Origin: Mesorhizobium sp. WSM3626 | GTDB taxonomy: Bacteria > Pseudomonadota > Alphaproteobacteria > Rhizobiales > Rhizobiaceae | Direction: 5' to 3' | NCBI RefSeq assembly: GCF_000513935.1 | Contig: NZ_AZUY01000007.1 | Span: 121,327 to 185,326, forward strand | DNA length: 64,000 bases | Part shown: positions 35,997-44,696 of the stretch, one piece after another | Layout: each line of letters opens with the position of its first letter | Position numbering within the stretch: position 1 is the stretch's first letter | The notes under the pieces: generated by a model | Database searches by the model: none | Seen by the model: only the letters and a program-made list of their open reading frames with translations | What the model was told of the DNA's origin: nothing | Position numbers and translations under genes: made by a program

Positions 35997-37322
35997 ATGA
36001 TCAACATCCTGAACACGCCCGATTTCCAGCAGAGCCAGCGACTGCGCCTCAACACGCTGATCCGGCTGCGCTGGCTGGCCATTGTCGGGCAGAGCGTGAC
36101 GGTGCTCGTCGTCGCCTACGGCCTGAAATTCCCGCTGCCGGTCAGCCTGTGTTTTGCCCTGATCGCCTGTTCGGCCTGGATGAACCTGTTTCTGGCCTTC
36201 CGGTTTCCGGCCGCGCACCGGCTCACTCCGTTCGCAGCCTTCGGCATCCTGATCTTCGACAGCCTGCAGCTAGCCGGGCTGCTCTATATGACCGGCGGTC
36301 TGACCAATCCGTTCTCGCTGCTGATGACCGTGCCCGTCGTCATTTCGGCGACCTCGCTGCCCCTTCGCCTCACCGCCATCCTTGGCGGGCTGGTGATGAC
36401 AGCGGCGACCTTGCTGGTCTTCCGCCATCTGCCGTTGCCCTGGCATGAGGACGCGCCGCTGGCCATGCCCTTCGTGTATGTCGCCGGCATGTGGATGGCG
36501 GTGCTGTCGTCCATCGCCTTCACCGCCATGTACGCCTTCCGGGTGGCCGCCGAAGCCCGGCTTCTGGCCAACGCGCTCGCCGCCACCGAACTGGTGCTGC
36601 AGCGCGAGCAGCATCTTTCGGCGCTCGACGGGCTGGCCGCCGCCGCCGCGCACGAACTCGGCACGCCCCTCGCCACCATCACGCTGGTCGTCAAGGAAAT
36701 GGAGAAGGCGCTCGGCACCGATCCGAAATACGGGGAAGACGTGAAGCTGCTGCGCTCGCAGAGCGAGCGCTGCCGCGAAATCCTGAAACGCCTGACCAGC
36801 CTGTCGTCCGAAGGCGAGGCGCATCTGTCCCGCCTGCCGCTGACCTCGCTGGTCGAGGAGGTCACCGCGCCACATCGCGACTTCGGCATCTCGATCAAGC
36901 TTCGTCCGGGCGAGCGGACCGGACCGGAGCCGGTCGGGCGGCGCAATCCGGGTGTCATCTACGGTCTCGGCAACCTGGTCGAGAACGCCGTCGATTTCGC
37001 CCGCAAGAGCGTCACCATACGCTGGAGCTGGGACGAGGCGATGGTCTCCTTCTCGATCACCGATGACGGCCCGGGTTTTCCGCCCGAGATCATCGACCGC
37101 ATTGGCGAGCCCTATATGTCGACACGCCAGGGCAATGAAGCCGGAGGCGGCCTCGGGCTCGGCCTGTTCATCGCCAAGACATTGCTCGAACGGTCTGGCG
37201 CCACGCTCGATTTTCGCAATTCGAGCGGCCTCGGCGAAGGGGCCGTGGTGCGGATTTCCTGGCCGAGGAGCGTCTTCCTGAACCCGGAAACGGCCCCGGC
37301 GACGATGTTTGACACTGCGTAA
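35997..37322 (+). CDS. actS: Redox-sensing histidine kinase ActS (RegB/PrrB family)
   Basis: A 441-residue membrane sensor kinase. Six helices span residues ~22-185; the quinone-binding heptad GGLTNPF is at 100-106. The phospho-acceptor motif AAAAHELGTPLATI has His219, and the redox-active cysteine is Cys259 in SQSERCREIL. The ATPase part has NLVENAVDFA, DDGPGFP and GGGLGLGLFIAKTLL. RegB-type kinases adjust photosynthesis, nitrogen and energy genes to redox state; in rhizobia ActS/ActR also affects acid tolerance. All three redox-sensing hallmarks are present. It is followed by actR in the same orientation. Confidence 0.93.
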   Translation: MINILNTPDFQQSQRLRLNTLIRLRWLAIVGQSVTVLVVAYGLKFPLPVSLCFALIACSAWMNLFLAFRFPAAHRLTPFAAFGILIFDSLQLAGLLYMTGGLTNPFSLLMTVPVVISATSLPLRLTAILGGLVMTAATLLVFRHLPLPWHEDAPLAMPFVYVAGMWMAVLSSIAFTAMYAFRVAAEARLLANALAATELVLQREQHLSALDGLAAAAAHELGTPLATITLVVKEMEKALGTDPKYGEDVKLLRSQSERCREILKRLTSLSSEGEAHLSRLPLTSLVEEVTAPHRDFGISIKLRPGERTGPEPVGRRNPGVIYGLGNLVENAVDFARKSVTIRWSWDEAMVSFSITDDGPGFPPEIIDRIGEPYMSTRQGNEAGGGLGLGLFIAKTLLERSGATLDFRNSSGLGEGAVVRISWPRSVFLNPETAPATMFDTA

Positions 37323-37385
37323 TTGGACAATAGCCCCGCAAAACTATATCTGCGTAAAAATAAGGCAGCAGGAATTTTCGAGACG

Positions 37386-37949
37386 ATGACAGGCGATGAA
37401 AACAGTGGGCCTATGGTTGAAGGCGAGGACACCTCGCTTCTGATCGTCGACGACGACAAGCCGTTCCTGACCCGTCTGGCCCGTGCCATGGAAACCAGGG
37501 GTTTCGTGGTCGAGACGGCGGAGAGCGTCGAGGAGGCCGTGGGCAAGGCCCGCGCCAATCCGCCCGCCTATGCGGTGGTCGACATGCGGTTGGGCGACGG
37601 CAATGGCCTCGACGTGGTCGCCGCCATCCGCGAAAAGCGCGAGGATTCCCGCACCATCATCCTGACCGGTTACGGCAACATCGCCACCGCGGTGACCGCC
37701 GTAAAGCTCGGCGCCGTCGACTATCTGTCGAAGCCGGCCGATGCCGACGATGTCTTCGCGGCACTGACCCGCACCACCGGCGAGCGCGCCGCCCCACCGG
37801 AAAACCCGATGTCGGCCGACCGCGTGCGCTGGGAGCATATCCAGCGTGTCTACGAGATGTGCGAACGCAACGTCTCCGAGACCGCGCGCCGGCTCAACAT
37901 GCATCGACGCACGCTGCAGCGGATCCTGGCCAAGCGCGCGCCGCGTTAG
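37386..37949 (+). CDS. actR: Response regulator ActR (RegA/PrrA family)
   Basis: A 187-residue regulator. The receiver domain has the acidic pair in LLIVDDDKPFLTRLARAM, the phospho-acceptor Asp66 in VVDMRLGDGNG, the switch Thr in IILTGYGNIATAV and Lys in YLSKPAD. A proline-rich linker leads to a Fis-type helix-turn-helix, NVSETARRLNMHRRTLQRIL, at the C-terminus, the RegA hallmark. ATG 37386 starts the family sequence (MTGDENSGPM); the frame runs open to 37323. It lies 63 bases after actS and receives phosphate from it. Confidence 0.93.
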   Translation: MTGDENSGPMVEGEDTSLLIVDDDKPFLTRLARAMETRGFVVETAESVEEAVGKARANPPAYAVVDMRLGDGNGLDVVAAIREKREDSRTIILTGYGNIATAVTAVKLGAVDYLSKPADADDVFAALTRTTGERAAPPENPMSADRVRWEHIQRVYEMCERNVSETARRLNMHRRTLQRILAKRAPR

Positions 37950-38022
37950 GATCGCTGGCTGCCGGCTGGATCGATGAAAGTTTACAGCCTGCGGTGGAGA
38001 CGACCCAATCGCCGAAGTCAGC

Positions 38023-38197
38023 GCTGCCCCTCATCGCCCTGCCGGGCAGTTCTCCCCGTATAGCGACGGGGAGAAGGGGCTGGCGGCAATGGCGACGCTC
38101 TTCTTGCGACGTCGACGATTGGCGAAACCGGTTGCGACAGCGCCCCTCTCCCCGTCACTATACGGGGAGAGGATGCCGGCAGGCAGGTGAGGGGCGG
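38023..38197. repeat. RIME-like composite palindromic repeat (copy 1)
   Basis: Two halves in opposite orientation: 38023-38083 contains CTCCCCGTATAGcgACGGGGAG, and 38140-38197 contains CTCCCCGTCACTATACGGGGAG. Each is followed or preceded by the CCTGCCGG/GGCAGG sequence and GCCCCTC/GAGGGGC ends, separated by a unique ~55-base centre. It fills most of the 300-base interval between actR and nhaA, which holds no gene. The pattern matches rhizobial intergenic mosaic elements. Confidence 0.8.
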
Positions 38198-38250
38198 CAC
38201 CCGCGCTTGGACAATGAAGCCCGCGGAGCAGGCGACATGACGGAGGCAAA

Positions 38251-39447
38251 ATGCAGGATTTGAAGCAACGGCCGGTTTCCGTCTTCCGCGAGTTCCTGGA
38301 CAGCGAGGCGGCTGGCGGCATTATCCTGATGGTGGCGGCGGCCCTTGCCCTGGTCGTCGCCAATTCGCCGCTTGCCGAAAGCTATTTCGCCGTTCTTCAC
38401 GCCTATCTCGGCCCGCTCAGTGTCTCGCATTGGGTCAATGACGGGCTGATGGCGGTGTTCTTCCTGCTCGTCGGGCTGGAGATCAAGCGCGAGATGCTGG
38501 ATGGCCAGCTCTCGACCTGGCCGCGCAGGGTGCTGCCTGGCATCGCCGCGGCCGGCGGCATGGTGGTGCCGGCTCTGGTCTATGTCGCCATCAACAGCAG
38601 CAATCCGGCCGCACTGTCCGGCTGGGCGATCCCGACCGCCACCGACATCGCCTTCGCGCTTGGCGTGCTGTCGCTGCTCGGCAGCCGCGTGCCGGCCTCG
38701 CTGAAGGTCTTCCTGACCGCGCTTGCCATCATCGACGACCTCGGGGCCGTCATTATCATCGCCATCTTCTACACCAGCGGTCTGTCGCTGGCCTATCTCG
38801 GCGCGGCCTTCGCCGTCATTGCCGCGCTTGTCGTGCTCAACCGCATGCGGGTGATGAGCCTGGTGCCTTATCTCGTGCTTGGCGCTATCCTGTGGGTGCT
38901 GGTGCTGAAGTCCGGCGTCCATGCCACGCTGGCCGGCGTAGCACTTGCGCTCACCATTCCGCTCGAACGCTCCGCCGGGATCGGCCACGATCTCGACCAT
39001 TCGCCGCTACACCGGCTCGAGCATGGCCTGCACAAGCTGGTGGCGTTCATCGTCGTTCCGATCTTCGGCTTCGCCAATGCCGGCGTTTCGCTTGCCGGCC
39101 TGAGTTTCGGCGCCTTGATCGAGCCGCTGACGCTGGGCGTCGCGGCCGGTCTCGTCGTCGGCAAGCTGGTCGGCGTGTTCGGCTCCTCCGCGCTCGCCAT
39201 CCGCTTCGGCCTCGCCGACCTGCCGGCCCATGCCGGCTGGTCGCACATGATCGGCATTTCGCTGCTGTGCGGCATCGGCTTCACCATGAGCCTGTTCATA
39301 GGCCTGCTCGCCTTCGCCAGCGACGTGGCGCTGCAGGACGCGGTCAAGGTCGGCATTCTCGCGGGTTCCTTCATCGCCGCGCTGCTCGGTGCCGCGGTGC
39401 TGCTGATGGCGCCGGCTGCGAGTGGAGTGGAAAGGACCGAGGAGTAG
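38251..39447 (+). CDS. nhaA: Na+/H+ antiporter NhaA
   Basis: A 398-residue membrane antiporter with about 12 helices. It begins [20 protein letters not shown] and contains [39 protein letters not shown] and the ion-binding aspartate pair in [18 protein letters not shown] near residue 165, then GFANAGVSL. It exchanges internal sodium for external protons across the inner membrane and supports pH and salt tolerance. GGAGG lies close to the ATG. Length fits the family. Regulation is not evident; the RIME-like repeat lies directly upstream. Confidence 0.95.
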   Translation: MQDLKQRPVSVFREFLDSEAAGGIILMVAAALALVVANSPLAESYFAVLHAYLGPLSVSHWVNDGLMAVFFLLVGLEIKREMLDGQLSTWPRRVLPGIAAAGGMVVPALVYVAINSSNPAALSGWAIPTATDIAFALGVLSLLGSRVPASLKVFLTALAIIDDLGAVIIIAIFYTSGLSLAYLGAAFAVIAALVVLNRMRVMSLVPYLVLGAILWVLVLKSGVHATLAGVALALTIPLERSAGIGHDLDHSPLHRLEHGLHKLVAFIVVPIFGFANAGVSLAGLSFGALIEPLTLGVAAGLVVGKLVGVFGSSALAIRFGLADLPAHAGWSHMIGISLLCGIGFTMSLFIGLLAFASDVALQDAVKVGILAGSFIAALLGAAVLLMAPAASGVERTEE

Positions 39448-39501
39448 CCGTTCCGGGGTTGGAGCATCTGACAGTTGCGGGCGTCAATTTCAGGGCCGCG
39501 A

Positions 39502-40014
39502 TTACTCGCTCTCCCCCTCCAGCGCCGGTACCGCCACCCCCGCAAGCTCCGCCGCGAGCAGCCGTGCTGCGCCCGCACGCGCGATGCGCAGCATCAGCGC
39601 CTTGCGCGTTGACGCCGCCATGCGATGCTCCGGCGCATCGCGCAGGATTTCGGCGCCATATCCGTCGGAGAGAATGAAGCCGCATTCCTCGGGAAAGATT
39701 TCGGCCGGCACGCCCGGATGGGTGGCAAAGAAAAAACGGTCGGAATGCAGGCGATAGTCCGGCCACTTGCGGTCAACGCGAAAATCCTCGATCGAGGATT
39801 TGATCTCGATGATCCAGATATCGCCCTGCCGTGTCAGCGCCACGAGATCGGCGCGGCGGCCGGTGGCCAGCGACAGTTCAGGCAGCACATGCGCGCCCAT
39901 TTGCATCAGCAGCCGCTGCACGCCCCGCCGCACCAGCATGGCGCGCTCTGACTGGCGGCCGTCGATCAGAGGGTTCAGGGGAATCGGGGAGATGATTGGC
40001 ATGGCAGGCACCAT
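39502..40014 (-). CDS. mmcB: MmcB-family DNA repair protein
   Basis: A 170-residue protein of the MmcB/DUF2321-like nuclease fold. It contains MLVRRGVQRLLMQMGAHVLP, then LATGRRADLVALTRQGDIWI and IEIKSSIEDFRVDRKWPDY, a PD-(D/E)xK-like core (D in RADLVAL, ExK in IEIKSS), and FFATHPGVPAEIFPEECGFI. In Caulobacter MmcB protects against mitomycin C damage. ATG 40014 gives the longest product; ATG 40002 is possible. It faces nhaA tail to tail. Family and catalytic-site reading are from motif recognition. Confidence 0.8.
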   Translation of the reverse strand: MVPAMPIISPIPLNPLIDGRQSERAMLVRRGVQRLLMQMGAHVLPELSLATGRRADLVALTRQGDIWIIEIKSSIEDFRVDRKWPDYRLHSDRFFFATHPGVPAEIFPEECGFILSDGYGAEILRDAPEHRMAASTRKALMLRIARAGAARLLAAELAGVAVPALEGESE

Positions 40015-40196
40015 GCCAGATTTTGTTCACGGTTTGAACCCGGTTTAGACGGGCGATTGTATATTTGACAGACCCATCCTTGTTTGAGCGCGCGGGGCCG
40101 CAAGGCCGATTTGTCTGATTTGTACGATTTCACCTACGCGGCTTGCGAGCTACTTTCACTAGGGATACGTTTCGGTTTCGCCATGGAGCATTTGCC

Positions 40197-40373
40197 ATGC
40201 ACGAACTCGATGAAACGAAAATGCTGATCCAAACCGCCAAGGAAAAGCACGCCAACTGGCTTGTCGACAAAACCGGAATCACCCTCAGCCAAGCACGCGA
40301 GCTTATCGATTTGCTTGGTGTGGGCAGTCTGCCATCGCTGGTGCGCGAAGCTCTCTTGCTGGCAAAAAAGTAG
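40197..40373 (+). CDS. Small conserved-looking hypothetical protein
   Basis: A 58-residue protein beginning MHELDETKMLIQTAKEKHAN at ATG 40197, with GGAG eight bases upstream. The rest (LVDKTGITLSQARELIDLLG, then SLPSLVREALLLAKK) is predicted to be helical with a possible helix-turn-helix or SAM-like shape. Codon use agrees with translation. In-frame codons further upstream to 40143 look non-coding. I cannot name a family. Confidence 0.7.
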   Translation: MHELDETKMLIQTAKEKHANWLVDKTGITLSQARELIDLLGVGSLPSLVREALLLAKK

Positions 40374-40504
40374 CCGAAGGCTGTTTGGTCCGTTTGCTAG
40401 ATAAGACCGGAATTTTGTACGCATTCGGACATGCCATTGCGAACAGGTCCGCTTAGGAACATGCTCAACCTTCACCGGCGCGTGCCCTCAAAAGCCGGCG
40501 TACG

Positions 40505-40548
40505 GCCCGGCCTGCGGGATCCTGTGTCACACGATGAGCAGGCCGGGC
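40505..40548. repeat. 11-bp perfect stem-loop
   Basis: GCCCGGCCTGC at 40505-40515 pairs with GCAGGCCGGGC at 40538-40548 across a 22-base loop, followed by TGTTGTCCTTTG. It lies between two small genes and could be a terminator-like or regulatory RNA hairpin; the trailing U-run is weak. Confidence 0.55.
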
Positions 40549-40573
40549 TGTTGTCCTTTGTGCGTGGTGCCTG

Positions 40574-40672
40574 ATGACTGACAATTTCGGTCACGCCTTC
40601 GAGATGACCATGATTCTCGTCATGGCCCTTGCGGCGATTGGGATCATCCTAGTTGTCATGGGAATCTTCTGA
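40574..40672 (+). CDS. Possible 32-residue membrane peptide
   Basis: ATG 40574 to TGA 40670-40672 encodes MTDNFGHAFEMTMILVMALA followed by AIGIILVVMGIF, a short polar head and one transmembrane helix. It is flanked by a hairpin upstream and a good rho-independent terminator downstream at 40711, which supports a real short transcript. The ribosome site is weak (GTGGTG). Confidence 0.5.
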   Translation: MTDNFGHAFEMTMILVMALAAIGIILVVMGIF

Positions 40673-40710
40673 AGGACGCTATTTCCCGGAGCCATCGGGA
40701 GCTATCTGAA

Positions 40711-40744
40711 AAAGCCCCGGCGCTTGGGCCTGCACCGGGGCTTT
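40711..40744 (+). terminator. Rho-independent terminator
   Basis: AAGCCCCGG at 40712-40720 pairs with CCGGGGCTT at 40735-40743 around a 14-base loop. A-rich sequence lies before and CTTTCG after the stem. It can end transcripts of the small plus-strand genes, and, being near-symmetric, also those arriving from the minus strand. Confidence 0.75.
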
Positions 40745-40762
40745 CGACACGTACGAGCTACA

Positions 40763-41122
40763 TCAGCATGTCCGCTTATGAGCATGTGCTGATATGGTGA
40801 AGAAAGGGTGAATAGCCGTCTGATCTTCGCCTTGATCACGCTTCCGACGCACCAGTTCCTTTATCTGTTCCTGGGTCTTCAGTGCATGCGCCATCTTCTT
40901 TACAATAGCCTCAAAGGCTGCGTCGGACTGGGCGGCTTTCAGTTCGCGCGCGGCTTCTCTAAACTTGTCGATCTGCGGCTGCGACGGTTTCTCAGGCGCC
41001 CGTGGCGGACTTTTTATTCGGTTTGAACAGGGCTGGGTTGGCGCGCCCTTTGTATCAAGGTAAAGACGAGACGCCGTGAGCCATCCTCCTCGCTTTGGGA
41101 CAGCGTGGGGGCGATGGCGCAA
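40763..41122 (-). CDS. Small hypothetical protein with uncertain N-terminus
   Basis: The conserved-looking part, PEKPSQPQIDKFREAARELK onward with EAIVKKMAHALK and IKELVRRKRDQ, is a charged, helical small-protein type I have seen in rhizobia and bradyrhizobia. The only in-frame start is TTG 41122, giving 119 residues with an atypical Cys/Pro-rich beginning and no clear ribosome site. The true gene may start later with a rare codon, or its 5' part may be frameshifted. Function is unknown. The 264 bases upstream to 41386 hold nothing I can identify. Confidence 0.5.
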   Translation of the reverse strand: MRHRPHAVPKRGGWLTASRLYLDTKGAPTQPCSNRIKSPPRAPEKPSQPQIDKFREAARELKAAQSDAAFEAIVKKMAHALKTQEQIKELVRRKRDQGEDQTAIHPFFTISAHAHKRTC

Positions 41123-41386
41123 GGTTACGGGTGCCTTAGTTCCCCACCGCTTAAAACCACCTTCGATAAGCAGAACGATACATACTCAGACCACGGCAGA
41201 CATTGCGGCACTTTCTATGATGCTGCGCAGATCGTCATGACGCGCACCATATCAGCACGTCCTCAATTCGCCATCGGGTCTATCATTTATATAGACTTTT
41301 AGGCGGCGACTATCTGGTAGCCAAACCAAAAGCGAAATTGGAAGACATTCAGGACAGACCGGCAACCCAGCAAATCCGAAGAACCA

Positions 41387-41857
41387 CTACCGCTGCCAGA
41401 AGCCACGGTGCACCGCGACCAGCTCGTCCGCAATTTCGGGGAAGGGGCCGTGAACCTCGATGTTCTTCTGTCCAGAGCCGAGCACAATGCGCGAAGACAG
41501 GCTCATCGTCGGGTTTTCGGGATGGTCGCCAGTCAGCGCGAGAAGCTCGGTCTCCTCGAAGCCATAGACCAGCCGGCCGATATTCGCCCAGTAGAGCGTT
41601 CCCGTGCACATCGCACAGGGCTCGCCGGTTGAGACCAGCGTGCACGTCCACAGAAACTCAGGCGAATAGGCTGCCGCCGCGCGCCGGGCAATTTCGGTCT
41701 CGGCGTGATGAACGGTGTCGATATTGCCTTGGCGCATGAGGATCGCGTCGTCGGGGCCGACCAGCACCGCACCGAACGGATGATGGCCGTGCGCGGCAGC
41801 CTCGCGAGCGACCGCATCGGCGGCGCGAAGGTAGGCGAGCATCTGGTCGCGGGTCAT
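41387..41857 (-). CDS. Nucleoside/nucleobase deaminase (CDA superfamily)
   Basis: A 156-residue zinc deaminase. The zinc and proton-shuttle motif is VHHAETEIARRAAAAY (HAE), with the Cys pair in STGEPCAMCTGTLYW (PCxxC). It has HPFGAVLVGPDD near residue 26 and a C-terminal FPEIADELVAVHRGFW. This layout resembles guanine or related purine deaminases of the TadA-like group; it is not TadA itself. It would hydrolytically remove an amino group from a base or nucleoside in the cytoplasm. Its exact substrate is unknown. Confidence 0.85.
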   Translation of the reverse strand: MTRDQMLAYLRAADAVAREAAAHGHHPFGAVLVGPDDAILMRQGNIDTVHHAETEIARRAAAAYSPEFLWTCTLVSTGEPCAMCTGTLYWANIGRLVYGFEETELLALTGDHPENPTMSLSSRIVLGSGQKNIEVHGPFPEIADELVAVHRGFWQR

Positions 41858-41983
41858 GCGCTCTCTCCGGCTTGTACGTTACGCTCATATTGGAGCGTGC
41901 AATATACTGCACGAACCGCCTTCGCCCAGGCCACCTTCCTCAATACGAGGTCTATCGCTCCTGCGGTGGGGTTTGTCGCTGAC

Positions 41984-42373
41984 TCACGCCGCCCCCGCCA
42001 TATCATCCAGGATCGGGCAGTCCGGCCGCTCGTCGCCATGGCAGGCGTGAACGAGCTTCTGCAGCGTCGAGCGCATCGACTGCAGCTCGCGCACCTTCTC
42101 CTCGATGGCCGCGACATGGGCGGCGGCGATCGCGCGCACGTCCTGGCTGGCGCGGCCACGATCCCTGTAGAGCGCCATCAGCTGGCGGCAATCGTCTATG
42201 GAAAAGCCGAGGTTGCGCGCGCGGCGCAGGAAGGCCAGCCGGTGGATGTCGTCGCCCGAATAGTCGCGGTAGCCATTGGCGGCGCGCGCGGGCGCGATCA
42301 GGCCGATTTCCTCGTAGTAGCGGATGGTCTTGGCCGGCAGGCCTGAGCGGTGGGCGGCGTCGCCGACATTCAT
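41984..42373 (-). CDS. cueR: Copper-responsive MerR-family regulator CueR/HmrR
   Basis: A 129-residue activator. The winged helix-turn-helix is NVGDAAHRSGLPAKTIRYYE, followed by a dimerisation helix and a metal loop with Cys111 and Cys119 in ACHGDERPDCPIL, seven residues apart, the Cu(I)/Ag(I) signature of CueR/HmrR. It would twist a 19-base-spaced promoter to activate copper export. A matching site occurs ahead of copA at 52123, some 10 kb away, making that gene its likely target. Its own upstream region shows no such site. Confidence 0.9.
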   Translation of the reverse strand: MNVGDAAHRSGLPAKTIRYYEEIGLIAPARAANGYRDYSGDDIHRLAFLRRARNLGFSIDDCRQLMALYRDRGRASQDVRAIAAAHVAAIEEKVRELQSMRSTLQKLVHACHGDERPDCPILDDMAGAA

Positions 42374-42597
42374 GGCGGGTCCTCGATTTTGCGGGCCTGC
42401 GATTCAGGCCCATTGAATTTCCTTGACAATCCGGCGAGGTATGTTGCCGAAATGCCATAGTGATACGCATACCAGCATGTAAGTCCCCGCATATAGGCAT
42501 CGTGTGCTTGGCAAGCAAAGCAAATGCCAGCATGAATGATGATGAGAAAGCGGCCGACTCGTGCCGCTCTGGTTTAGGCGGGGCACCGGATCACCAC

Positions 42598-43215
42598 ATG
42601 CGCATGAAGTCGCTTGCAATAATCGCCGCACTGGCGCTGTCCACCGCTATTGCCGGTTGCAGCACCATCGGCGGGCAGATCTTCTCCAACGACTATGGCG
42701 CGGTGACCGATGCAGGTTACCAGCTGCCGCGGATCCCGATCGAGAAGGTGCCTTCGAAGTACCATCGCCAGGAAGTCAACTACGACACCAAGGAAAAGCC
42801 GGGCACCATCATCGTCGATACGCAGAACAAGTTCCTGTACTTCGTCGAGGGCGGCGGCCGGGCCATCCGCTACGGTATCGGCGTCGGCCGCGAAGGCTTT
42901 GAATGGCACGGCACCGCCCATATCGCCATCAAGCGCGAATGGCCGACCTGGACACCGCCCTCGCAGATGATCAAGCGCCAGCCCGAACTCGCCAAGTTCG
43001 CCGGCGGCATGGATCCGGGCCTGAAGAACCCGCTCGGCGCGCGCGCCATGTACCTGTTCAACAAGGGCGGTGACATGGGTTACCGCCTGCACGGCAGCCC
43101 CGAATGGAACTCGATCGGCAAGGCCATGTCGTCGGGCTGCATCCGGCTGATGAACCAGGATGTCATCGACCTCTACGATCGGGCCGAGGTCGGCGCCAAG
43201 GTCATCGTTCTTTAG
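42598..43215 (+). CDS. L,D-transpeptidase lipoprotein (YkuD family)
   Basis: About 205 residues. It starts MRMKSLAIIAALALSTAIAG with a lipobox IAGC, so Cys21 would be lipidated and the protein anchored to a membrane facing the periplasm. The YkuD catalytic site is complete: RLHGSPEWNSIG with His and MSSGCIRLMNQDV with the nucleophilic Cys. Such enzymes make 3-3 cross-links in peptidoglycan or attach proteins to it; rhizobia have many. The frame is open from 42460, but the lipoprotein signal fixes the start at 42598 or 42604. A terminator follows at 43318. Confidence 0.9.
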   Translation: MRMKSLAIIAALALSTAIAGCSTIGGQIFSNDYGAVTDAGYQLPRIPIEKVPSKYHRQEVNYDTKEKPGTIIVDTQNKFLYFVEGGGRAIRYGIGVGREGFEWHGTAHIAIKREWPTWTPPSQMIKRQPELAKFAGGMDPGLKNPLGARAMYLFNKGGDMGYRLHGSPEWNSIGKAMSSGCIRLMNQDVIDLYDRAEVGAKVIVL

Positions 43216-43317
43216 GCCATGATGCCGGAAAGCCCCGCTTTTTCGGCACATCGTGGTTAAACTGGAAGTCGCCTTTCATACGCGGACCGTCTAGGCAACA
43301 ACGGACGTCCCAAACAG

Positions 43318-43346
43318 AAAACCGGGCAATTCGGCCCGGTTTTTTG
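43318..43346 (+). terminator. Rho-independent terminator after the L,D-transpeptidase gene
   Basis: AAAACCGGGC and GCCCGGTTTT form a perfect 10-bp stem with a six-base loop (AATTCG), followed by a T-run ending at 43345. The same hairpin read on the other strand can end the convergent NfuA-like gene only after its stop, so it may serve both. Confidence 0.9.
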
Positions 43347-43371
43347 TTGTCTGTCGGCAGGGAACTGGCGG

Positions 43372-43941
43372 TTAGGAGACCTGTTCGACCTGCTGCACTT
43401 CCGGCACGAAATGGCGAAGCAGGTTCTGGATGCCGTGCTTCAGCGTCGCCGTCGACGACGGGCAACCGGCGCAGGCGCCTTTCATGTGCAGGAACACGGT
43501 GCCGTTCTCGAAGCCGCGGAAGGTGATGTCGCCGCCGTCCTGGGCCACCGCCGGGCGCACGCGCGTGTCGAGCAGCTCCTTGATGGTGATGACGAGCTCC
43601 TCGTCGGCCTTGTCGTAGAATTCGCCCGTCTGGCTGGTCTCGGCGGCGGGGCCGGCCTTGGCCATGACAGGCGCGCCGGACATGAAGTGCTCCATGATGG
43701 CGCCGAGGATTGCCGGCTTCAGGTGCTGCCAGTCCGGGCCGTCCTTGGACACGGTGATGAAATCATAGCCGAAGAACACGCCGGTGACGCCGGGGATTTC
43801 GAACAGCCGGCCAGCCAGCGGCGAGGCCGTCGCCGCACTGTCGGCATCGCGGAAATCGGCGGTGCCTTCGAGCAGCACTTCCTTGCCGGGCAGGAATTTC
43901 AGCGTCGCCGGATTGGGCGTCGACTCGGTCTGGATGAACAT
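43372..43941 (-). CDS. Nfu-type iron-sulfur cluster scaffold/carrier
   Basis: A 189-residue protein starting MFIQTESTPNPATLKFLPGK, the Nfu N-terminal domain typical of alphaproteobacterial and mitochondrial Nfu1. The C-terminal NifU-like domain has RVRPAVAQDGGDITF and the cluster-binding GACAGCPSSTATLKHGI (CxxC). It carries 4Fe-4S clusters to client enzymes in the cytosol. ATG 43941 is chosen over upstream TTG 43967 because it begins the family sequence. Its neighbours in this orientation (usp, trpS) form a run common in rhizobia. Confidence 0.92.
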   Translation of the reverse strand: MFIQTESTPNPATLKFLPGKEVLLEGTADFRDADSAATASPLAGRLFEIPGVTGVFFGYDFITVSKDGPDWQHLKPAILGAIMEHFMSGAPVMAKAGPAAETSQTGEFYDKADEELVITIKELLDTRVRPAVAQDGGDITFRGFENGTVFLHMKGACAGCPSSTATLKHGIQNLLRHFVPEVQQVEQVS

Positions 43942-44087
43942 GGCCGTCTCCATGCCCGTTTTGGGCAACTAGTTTGGAATAGTTCTAAATAGGCTCTATC
44001 GGCTGGACATTCAAGCGAAACGCGTCGCCGGAACGGCTGGCTGGCGGAATGTTTTTGCTGGCTGGGGAACTGGATCCCGGGCGGGCC

Positions 44088-44579
44088 TCAGGCGAGGCTG
44101 TCGATCTCCTCATCCGACAGATTCTGCGGCACCACGGTGACCGGGATCGGAAAGGCCGCACCCTTGCCGGCCACGGCACCGACCAGCGGTCCGGGACCTT
44201 CCTTGCCGGCGCCGGCCGCCAGCACCAGGATTGCGATATCCTGGTCTTCCTCGATCAGTTTATGGATCTCTTCCGTCGGCTTGCCTTCGCGCACGACCAT
44301 CTCAGGTTCGATGCCGAGCTTCTGGCGCACCTTGTTGGCGTAGCCGTCGAGCGCCGCGCGTGCCGTGGCGTTCGCCTCCTCGCGCATGATCTTCTCGACG
44401 CCCAGCCAGTGCTGGAAATCGTCCGGTACGATGACATAGAGCAGCACCAGCGTGCCGCTGGTGCTCTGCGCCCGCTTCGAGGCGTAGGCGACGGCGCGTT
44501 CGCATTCCGGCGTGTCATCGATGATCGTCAGGAATTTCCTGCGATGACCGGCTTCGCGGCTGAGACGTTTGGAGACCAT
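44088..44579 (-). CDS. Universal stress protein family protein
   Basis: A 163-residue single UspA domain, starting MVSKRLSREAGHRRKFLTII at ATG 44579. It shows the first strand KFLTIIDDTPECERAVAYA, the VLLYVIVPDD strand and the late nucleotide-loop region ILVLAAGAGKEGPGPLVGAV, followed by FPIPVTVVP. The loop resembles the ATP-binding G-2x-G-9x-G type in altered form. Usp proteins are cytosolic stress factors with poorly defined activity. It lies 117 bases downstream of trpS. Confidence 0.85.
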   Translation of the reverse strand: MVSKRLSREAGHRRKFLTIIDDTPECERAVAYASKRAQSTSGTLVLLYVIVPDDFQHWLGVEKIMREEANATARAALDGYANKVRQKLGIEPEMVVREGKPTEEIHKLIEEDQDIAILVLAAGAGKEGPGPLVGAVAGKGAAFPIPVTVVPQNLSDEEIDSLA

Positions 44580-44696
44580 GTCTATCTGCTCGGTATCTTT
44601 GGGCCGCAATCTGCCACCGCGGCGGGCCGGCGGCAAGCCGCCGGCCACAGGCCAGTATGTCTTGGCCGGTATGAGGCGGTGCGTTGACGATCAGGC

